From Laccaria trichodermophora (taxonomy: Eukaryota; Basidiomycota; Agaricomycetes; Agaricales; Hydnangiaceae), in NCBI GenBank assembly GCA_018417955.1, contig JACTVC010000009.1, forward strand, positions 806,001 through 870,000: 64,000 nt of DNA, read 5' to 3'. Positions 57,180 to 64,000 of the stretch are shown one piece after another. Made by a program: the position numbers and the translations under genes. Position 1 is the first letter of the stretch. Each line of letters begins with the position of its first letter. The notes under the pieces are model-generated. The model was not told the DNA's origin. It worked only from the letters and a program-made list of their open reading frames with translations, and did no database searches.

Positions 57180-57960
57180 CAGCTCATTTTTTTCCCCCAC
57201 AACTCCGGCGGCGCATTTCATTGACTCCGTCGGGGCATGTAAAATTAAATATGTTGACTCCTGCAAAGCATTCAATACACTCCGATGGGGAATATAAAAT
57301 TTGAATTGGGTGGGGGACAGTTGATTGACTTTCATGGGGTATTTAATTCACTCCATTGAGGCATTTAAAATTAAATATGTTAACTTCTGCAGGGCAGTTT
57401 ATTCACTCCGATGGAGCATTTTATTGACCCCGTCGGCGAATTTAAAATCAAATATTTTGACCCCGTGGCGATTTAATTCACCCCGACGGAGCATTTTATT
57501 TACGCCGTCGGGGCTTTTAAAATTAAATATGTTAACTCCCGCAGGGCAGTTTATTCACGCCGACGGGGCATTTTATTGACCCCGTCGGCGAATTTAAAAT
57601 CAAATATTTTGACCCCGCGGCGATTTAATTCACCCCGACGGAGCATTTTATTTACACCGTCGGGGCTTTTAAATTTAAATATGTTAACTCCCACGGGGCA
57701 GTTTATTCACGCCGACGGAGCATTTTATTGACCCCGTCGGCGAATTTAAAATCAAATATTTGACCCTGCGGCAATTTAATTCACCCCAACGGAGCATTTT
57801 ATTTACGCTGTTGGGGCTTTTAAAATTAAATATGTTAACTCCCGCAGGGCAGTTTATTCACTCCGATGGGGCATTTTATTGACCCCACAGCCATTTAATT
57901 CACTCCAATGGGGGATTTTATTCATGCTGTCAGGGCATATAAAATTAAATATGTTCTCTC
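57180..57960. repeat. complex satellite, period about 150-155 bp
   Basis: GCAGGGCAGTTTATTCAC-type starts recur near 57386, 57541, 57693 and 57844. Units contain CCCCGTCGGCGAATTTAAAA and CGACGGAGCATTTTATT, and short submotifs (GGGGCATTTTATT) recur up to about 58350 in degraded form. Confidence 0.8.
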
Positions 57961-58772
57961 ACAGGGCACTCCGACAGGGCATTTTATTCACTCTGTCATG
58001 AAATTTAGAGTCAAATATGTTGACCCCTGCGGCACATGTAGTTTACTCTGACAGGGTATTTTAAATCAAATATGTTGACTCCCATGGGGCATTGGGTTCA
58101 CTCCTCCAGGGCATTTGGAATTGAGTATGTCAACTCTGGCAATGCATTTACAATTAAACATAATAACCCCTCAAGTCAATCAAATTCTTCATGGAGTCAA
58201 AATAGTCAAATTTAAATGCCCATGGTAGTTGACATACTCAGCTGTAAATTCTCTGCCGGAGTGAATCAAATGCCCCATGGGAGTTGAAATAACCACCCCA
58301 TTGGAGTCAATCAAATGCTTAACCAGAGTTGACATATTCAATGTCAATAGATGTCATTGATTAATATTATGGACACAGGTAATTTACCATTAGAGCAGGT
58401 TGGGGTATATACAGCATGCTTTGCTGACCAGCAGCTGTGTGGTAGAGCAAGTAGCTTAGGGCAGAGGTTTACAATTAGCTACTACTGATAGAAGCAAACA
58501 GTACAACATCAAAGCAGGTAACAGTATTACAGTTGTTCTAGTAAAGATTAGGGAACTATTGGTGTGATGCCGACGGGACACCCAGAAGGCTGCCGTAGGT
58601 AGCTGCCGCGGCAAGAGACGCCGTGCCCGCAAGCCATTTGTAGGCATCCGGCTGGTCCGTTGGTAAAGGGATGTCTTGAAAAGTCCGGCCGGGACCGGCT
58701 GGCCCGTTCATTACGACTCATTGTCATGTCCGGCTACTACGTTTGGTACGTGATGTAGTGACTGATATATGT

Positions 58773-58960
58773 GAACGGACGAGATATGTTCATTTTGGTC
58801 ATACCAGGCTGAAGTAGGTGAAGCGCAGCCAATACGCGACCGTTTGGCGAGTTCAGGGGGTCCAAAGAAAGGTATGAACGAGGGCCTCCCAGCGCAAAAG
58901 AGACGAGAGCAATCGGGGCATCGGTTGGCAAGATATCATGTGAATAAGTCCCATGTTGAT
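58773..58960. repeat. continuation of the 321-bp repeat after the inserted element
   Basis: GATATGTTCAT(T/C)TTGGTCAT and the following sequence match the inner part of the units at 54188 and 54509, with more substitutions. Confidence 0.75.
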
Positions 58961-59650
58961 GTCCCATCAACCCCATCCAACCCAAAACCACTCCAAACCC
59001 TTCTAACCATTCAGAAACCAAGAAGAGCCATTCCAGAGAGTTCATAGAGAAGTAAGGAGGATGAGAACATTCATTCCTCAAGCAAGAAAACAGCAGAGAT
59101 TGGGAGAGAAGCATAGTAGGGCATAGCACATAATTTCCAGAGCAGTAGACTGAACTGGAGGGATGTCAATGAACATCTGGCTGTTCTTGAGAGGCCTAGA
59201 TGCTAAAAGACAAGGGAGATGGTTGAGGAACAGGTGGAGTCTGAGAGACAGTGAAGCAGCGCAAAGCAGCAGGCGACACTGGTTGTGGGCGACCTCCTCA
59301 CCAAGTCAATGGTTGCGTAGTCGCGGAATCCAGACATAGGTGAGTAGGAGCTCTCCTCACAGTAGACTTCAGGCCGCGTAGTCGCGAAATCCCAAAGCCC
59401 AGCTGCTCAGAGTCAGTGCAGCAACCCAATCGAACAAACCTCAACCAGCTGTGCAAGCACAAGCTAAAGTCAATGGTTCATCCAACTGAAGGATGGATGA
59501 GCCCTTTCACATGAAGTAGTAAGCCCACCGCGAAGTGCGTGAGCAGCAGCTACCATCCATGCTAAGGTTCCTCCTGTGATGAGCTGGCACATTCCCACAA
59601 CTCTCCAGCTCTCCCTCTACCAAGAAATGCAGACTTCAACCATGCTTTGG

Positions 59651-59673
59651 TGAAGTCCGCGGTGCCCCCACCA
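59651..59673 (-). other. primer-binding site of outer LTR element
   Basis: GTCCGCGGTGCCCCCACCA lies one base from the 5' LTR start at 59675. It is identical to the site in the inner element. Confidence 0.72.
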
Positions 59674-59674
59674 T

Positions 59675-59993
59675 TGTGAAGCATTCACTCTGAACTTCTC
59701 ACATAGCTGAAGCCAAGAGGGAAGGAGGAGGCAAGAATGGGTGGATCTGGGATCAACACCCATGAGTGAGCAATGAGCAGTTACAAGATACTCAGCTGGC
59801 CCAACACAATTATGCATACTGTAGGAAGTACAGTTAAACAAAGCACTACATGTAGTGCAAGAGGATGGCAAGACTGCTGACAAGATGGTGGTTCAAGACA
59901 AAAGATCAATCTATTATGTAAGATATCCAAATCTAGCTATATACCACTGTTTGACTATGGCCTCTGGGCATTCCCTCCCAATCCTATATCACA
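59675..59993 (-). repeat. 5' LTR of outer element
   Basis: 319 bp, matching 41585-41903, followed by GTCC. Confidence 0.88.
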
Positions 59994-60907
59994 GTCCACT
60001 TCACCATGTTCTACAGCTTTCTGAGGTCTGTGCACTGTGAGGATATAGTCATTCAAGAAGCAATGAAATCCTTGCCTTCTTCTCTTTCATTCCTACTTCC
60101 CCCCACGAATTCTAACCTTCACAGAACTTTTTCAACCCTCCCACCTCCCCATTCTCTCTCATTTCATCACTAGTGTGCCTGTGGTTGGTATAGTCTTGTT
60201 GTCTTCTCAGACCCTTCACATGGGGCTCGGAAACCAGGATTCACACCAGCATGCTCAAAGCTTTTGTAATTCTCAAGTCAATTCAAATTGCAAATATACT
60301 TGTTTCCTCATCTCACCTGATATGATTTTTATATCCATTGAACAAGTATCAATTTATAATTCTACAATTTCCTTGAGATCAGCACGACATGTTTTGGATC
60401 CAAGTGCACAAGAATTTTCAAAAACTTTCCCCCAACCCACGAAAATTCAGATGTTCAACCAACTCACAGTTTAAATTGAATTTTCATGTTCTCTTACATC
60501 TTAGCATCAGTGCACTACATACAAAGCTTGTTCAACTCGGTCTGTCACTCTTCCAGCCTCTCACACAGCAGCAGCAGCTTGCTCTTCCTTTTCCTTCCTA
60601 ACCTGTATCGGAGCTTGCTGGGCATACAATTCCTGCATATTTTGATTATCCTGTGGGGTGAAATGGCACCCATTTTTGGCAGACAAACGAGGCTTCTTGG
60701 GAGCAGAGCAGTTGATGAATTTCATAGGTTTCGCATTTACAGGAGTCGTCAGAGGGATATTCTCATCATTTTTGTGTGATCGAGGTTGCTTTTGAGTGCT
60801 CAATGAGGGTGATAATGAGGACACATTTATCATGTTGGACATTGTTCCCATTATAGAAGTCAGTGGAGCTTGAAAATCTTCTGTGTTCAATCATGGTGAA
60901 GTCTAGA
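59994..60907. other. sequence right of the outer LTR element, no firm gene
   Basis: A minus-strand frame at 60561-60890 (MNTEDFQAPLTSIMGTMSNM onward, ending KEEQAAAAV) has protein-like composition, but it is short and isolated, and no family is recognised. The rest is AT-rich non-coding sequence. Confidence 0.4.
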
Positions 60908-63540
60908 GGAGAAACAGTGATTTGTCCAATGAGTAAATTACTGGGCATATTTTGATCAGAGGCATTATTGCTCAATGATTTTCTTCACATTTGTACAAAG
61001 GATAAATTTAAAATATATTCAAGAATACAGCTGAGATAAAAAGACACTATGGATGGTAGTCACATATAAAATACGAGCCTGTAACCCGTGCTACACATGG
61101 GCTAGAATGTTCAAGTTATTCTTTGTCAGGGTTTTATATTCCAATTGTAAGCCAAATATCTCCAACGACATACCACCATCATTGGTCAACAATGCACTGG
61201 AAGCTCATGAGGACCTGTTCACTGTTCTTATATACATAGTGTGCCAGTGGGGCCAGCACAAAACATTTGAGAATGTCCTGAATGTTCGTGGTGAGCAAGA
61301 CTTCCACATGTTTCCAATGACGCACTGCCCCTTGCATGTTGTTGGAAACAGTACATAGACAAACAATGTACCCAGCACACTGAAACATTCAAGAATGTTT
61401 GTTGTGAGCAAGACTTCAGTAGGTGCCATATATCTCCAGCAACATGCCGCCCAAAGGGCAGTGTGTTGTTGGAGACAGTAAGTACATATGTCAACAATGG
61501 ACTGGTAGCTCATGAGGACCTGTTTACTATCTCTCATATACATAGGGTGCCAGCAGAACATTTGAGAATGTTCATGTTGAGCAAGACTTGTGTAAGTTTG
61601 GTGTAAGTGCTTGGTAAGTGCCACATATCTTCAATGTTGGGCAGCATGTCATTGGTAGACAGAGTATGTCCAATACATGAGCCATACAGCTTTTCCAATG
61701 TTACCTACAATTTGTCTACAGCTAGAAGCAGAGCCGGGGATCGAAATAGTAAGAAATTTTACACTGGCTCACATTTGTCTCCTTCCCTTTATGGTACTTT
61801 GTCTTATGATTGCCTTGTTGTATTATAAGATAGATGCCCATTTGGTGAATATACTTAAAATGTGTCTTGGAATATTGGGCATATTCTGAATACATTTGAT
61901 TATATCACATTGGAACCAAATATTGAATGAGCTGCTGGAGAAATTTTGATGCACATTTTGCCAATAGTTTTCATGTGGTCCTTTGTGCACATCCTAATTG
62001 CAGTTGATGTTTAATGTTGGGAGTATTTTGATTTTACCCACCTGACAAATGTGAAGTAAATTATTGAGCAATAATGCCTCTGATCAACATATGTCCAGTA
62101 CTTTACTCATTGGACAAATTAGTGTTTCTTAGGGCTGCGCACCGTCCGTCTGGACGGGAACGGCCGTCCACTAGACGGGTGGTGAACGGGTAAGTCTCGT
62201 CCGTCCCCCGTCCCGTCAATGTTTCCTTTGGGATCTCAACGAGGACGGTACAGGGACGGAGGCGGCCGTCGTACAGGTGACGGTTGTCAACGGCTGTTTA
62301 TTAATGTGTGTAGTGATGAATATCTACAGCCTGTATCTAGTGAGGGTTGACGAAGTAGCAAGGATGACGGCTTGCAAGACGAAGGTCCTAAAAACGCAAA
62401 ACGGCACGACCATAACTCAGAGCCACATCTTGCTCACATCGTCTGGAGGGCCTGTGCTGTCCAATAGAGTTGAAGGAGGGCAACTGAAGCGCAAGGTGGG
62501 TGTTGCCAGGGTTAGATGACATGTATACATACCTCGGGGATGTCTTGTTTGGAGAGTGAAGGCGTATGTCAGAGTCTAAGAATGTTATTCTTTTCAAATT
62601 CTTTTATTGGAAAGAAACGGGTTGAGAAGAAGAGGGCAGTCGCCCGTTCTGCAGCTGAACAAAACTCGTGAAGTGATGAGCGTAAATATAGATCAGGGAT
62701 CCAAGTACAAGCCCCCGCATCCCGTCCACCTTCAAGTTCAAGTACCAAAATATTTCGCGTGTTGCAACGGCTATGACCTGGAATACTTCCAGCACCAATG
62801 TCACCGCAATGGCCACTTATTCTGTATGAAGACGTCGCAATTAAATGGGACCGTAAAATTTGTGTGCGTCTGAAGCAACGTACCAAGGCTGACTTAGGTA
62901 GCAACATAGACCCCGCTGGGTCATGTCAGAGTGGGCTGCTGAGGATGTAAATGAGGTTTAGTCAACATTCGTTATCACGGGCGCGAAATCGTTACTCACA
63001 ATGGAGAAGAGACGGTAATACGCACTCGACGAAAATTGGAACAGATTCTGTTCTCTACTCCTTATTCCTCTGGAAAGATTACATTTTGCAAAGACTCGAG
63101 TTTCGGATCCAAGGTGTTTGAGATGCATAGGCGCCAAATGTAACCTGTAGTAACAGCAAACGTGAGTACACAGTGAGTTCACAAGAGGGAGGAGAAGCAC
63201 TGACCGAACTTGCTCGTAACGCTTGATAGAGTCTCCCAGGCAAAATCACCGTTGACAGAAGGATTACACGCCTAACTCGATGGAAGGGAACGGAAAGATA
63301 CATCGTTGACGTCGATGTTGGCGTGGTAGAAAAATTTCCCACACATCGCCGTCCGTACCGTCCAGACGGCCGTCTAGGTGACGGTCATAGACGGGTGCTA
63401 TCCGTCCCGTCCACCGTCCCGTCAGAATCTTATCCCAAGTCGAAACGGCGACGGGTAGAGCACCCGTCTAAACGTCCCGTCCAGCCGTCTTGGACGGGTG
63501 CGGTGCGCAGCCCTAGTGTTTCTCCCCTGTGTGATGAAGT
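60908..63540. mobile_element. inverted-repeat (foldback-type) element, interrupted by a hAT-like element
   Basis: 60908-60994 is closely similar to the complement of 62045-62129 (shared blocks GAGGCATTATTGCTCAAT, TTTGTCCAATGAGTAAA). The right arm appears to run on past the hAT-like insertion at 63524 (CCCCTG). The roughly 1-kb interior holds degraded direct repeats around GTGAGCAAGACTT (near 61293, 61406 and 61577). No coding capacity was seen. Confidence 0.65.
62130..63515. mobile_element. 1.4-kb non-autonomous hAT-like transposon
   Basis: The ends TAGGGCTGCGCACCG and CGGTGCGCAGCCCTA are perfect 15-bp inverted repeats. GTGTTTCT is duplicated on both sides (62122-62129 and 63516-63523). 8-bp duplications and TAGGG-type tips are typical of hAT elements. 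Within about 150 bp of each end are dense GACGGG/CCCGTC motifs, as expected for transposase-binding repeats. There is no transposase inside. Part of the interior (about 62560-63300) looks like fragments of a minus-strand gene and could be captured host sequence. Confidence 0.88.
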
Positions 63541-63635
63541 CCTACCAGTCGCCATAGGAGTAATTACCACCTTCCTACTTACCCAAAAAAGATACACCCT
63601 CTCCCTCAGATTTTACATTGCGATTACTCCGAGGC

Positions 63636-63831
63636 AACTGGTTTCGAGTCTACTGCTCAACCACTGTGCAAAGATGGTAAATTCTCGGATCATTATGCAT
63701 GTAATCACTATTACTAATCTACCAAATCACTTGCGTCCCGTCTCAGATAACTCAACCACGGCGCAACGAATGGGTAGGAGGCTGCTCATGGCTATTAATC
63801 TCAATGCCCTCAAGTCCCACTTGCTCAGGGA
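63636..63831 (-). repeat. right arm of long inverted repeat bounding the island
   Basis: Contains the exact 54-bp inverted match (63731-63784) to 38557-38610, plus GGATCATTATGCATGTAATC at 63687, which mirrors the left arm. TTGCTCAGGGA at 63821 mirrors the left outer edge. Confidence 0.75.
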
Positions 63832-64000
63832 CACCAACTAGAAATCGTGGATCAGGCAACGTTTTGAGGCAGTGCAATGTCTAATTTTAAATGTCTAAAC
63901 CCAGCCGTGCCTTGTCCGTGGATACGGAAACCCAGGATACCAGCGGAATGCCGTGAGTAGCGATCACCGATGTCGTCAGATAGCTGCCATATCCGGTATC
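63832..64000. other. right edge of window, no gene seen
   Basis: No reading frame or motif is recognised in the last 170 bases. Confidence 0.4.

Larger units (their letters stand above)
54827..58772. mobile_element. 3.9-kb non-autonomous DNA transposon with 8-bp target duplication, filled with satellites
   Basis: GAACGGAC flanks both ends (54819-54826 and 58773-58780), and joining the flanks restores the 321-bp repeat unit. The ends form imperfect inverted repeats of about 90 bp. Both carry CAGTCAC near the tip, then AGCCGGAC(G/A)TGACAAT, then TGAACGGG(T/C)CAGCCGG and GGCCGG. An 8-bp duplication fits hAT or KDZ-type transposons; the tips (TAGTT and ACATA) do not settle which. No transposase is visible. 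The inside is AT-rich and holds two satellite arrays. Confidence 0.8.
41585..59993 (-). mobile_element. outer non-autonomous LTR retrotransposon, split by two later insertions
   Basis: Two 319-bp LTRs (41585-41903 and 59675-59993) begin TGTGAAG and end ATATCACA. A polypurine tract lies inside the left LTR end, and a primer-binding site lies beside the right LTR, so the element points to the left (5' LTR on the right). GTCC flanks both ends (41581-41584 and 59994-59997), a possible 4-bp target duplication (5 bp with one mismatch). Removing the inner LTR element and the satellite-bearing DNA element leaves about 3.8 kb. That remainder holds tandem repeats with periods of about 111, 120 and 321 bp and no gag or pol. 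I read about 5 differences between the LTRs, so it is older than the inner element. Confidence 0.85.

Noticed and set aside
62277..62519. 80-codon frame inside the hAT-like element as a gene
   Set aside because: No transposase motif and no recognisable family; kept only as possible captured sequence.

Overview
The window looks like nuclear DNA of a basidiomycete mushroom (Agaricomycetes type). Genes are compact, on both strands, and cut by many introns of about 45-60 bp. The gene set is fungal: phenylalanine ammonia-lyase, arginine-specific carbamoyl-phosphate synthase, Hrd3, Dsc3, Spa2 and a SWIB/DEK-C protein. All gene models were made by reading the six frames and joining exons by eye. Names rest on remembered family motifs, not on a search.

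Positions 1-38409 are a normal gene-rich arm with 17 genes: a 5'-truncated Ser/Pro-rich protein (+), a DUF1917/UPF0696 protein (-), FCF1 (+), PAL (+), a DAO-type FAD oxidoreductase (+), mitochondrial CPA2 (-), a TmpA-like membrane flavoprotein (+), oligoribonuclease (-), PTAR1 (+), HRD3/SEL1L (+), a SWIB/DEK-C protein (+), a C2H2 zinc-finger protein (-), a secreted-type beta-carbonic anhydrase (+), DSC3 (+), an Egt1-like iron enzyme without the usual methyltransferase domain (-), SPA2 (-) and a 3-ketoacyl-CoA reductase (-). They are mostly unrelated housekeeping genes. Hrd3 and Dsc3 both belong to membrane ubiquitin-ligase systems. Several pairs share very short intergenic regions, for example 44 bp between the oligoribonuclease and PTAR1 start codons.

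Positions about 38.5-63.8 kb are a mobile-element island. It begins about 110 bp upstream of the reductase start codon and is bounded by an imperfect inverted repeat of about 200 bp, with an exact 54-bp core at 38557-38610 and 63731-63784. Inside are a decayed RecQ-like helicase with a 150-bp TA-flanked MITE in it, and then a nest of elements. The outermost is a short non-autonomous LTR element (LTRs 41585-41903 and 59675-59993). Into it are inserted a 10.7-kb LTR element with apparently identical LTRs (42699-53372, target duplication CAATC) and a 3.9-kb satellite-bearing DNA element (54827-58772, target duplication GAACGGAC). To the right, a hAT-like element (62130-63515, target duplication GTGTTTCT) interrupts another inverted-repeat element.

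The most unusual object is the 10.7-kb LTR element. It has good LTRs, a primer-binding site, a polypurine tract and a target duplication. Its two very long overlapping reading frames (2078 and 1021 codons, minus strand) show no reverse transcriptase, integrase or protease that I can recognise. It shares primer-binding site and polypurine tract with the surrounding non-coding LTR element, which suggests that the same outside machinery moves both.
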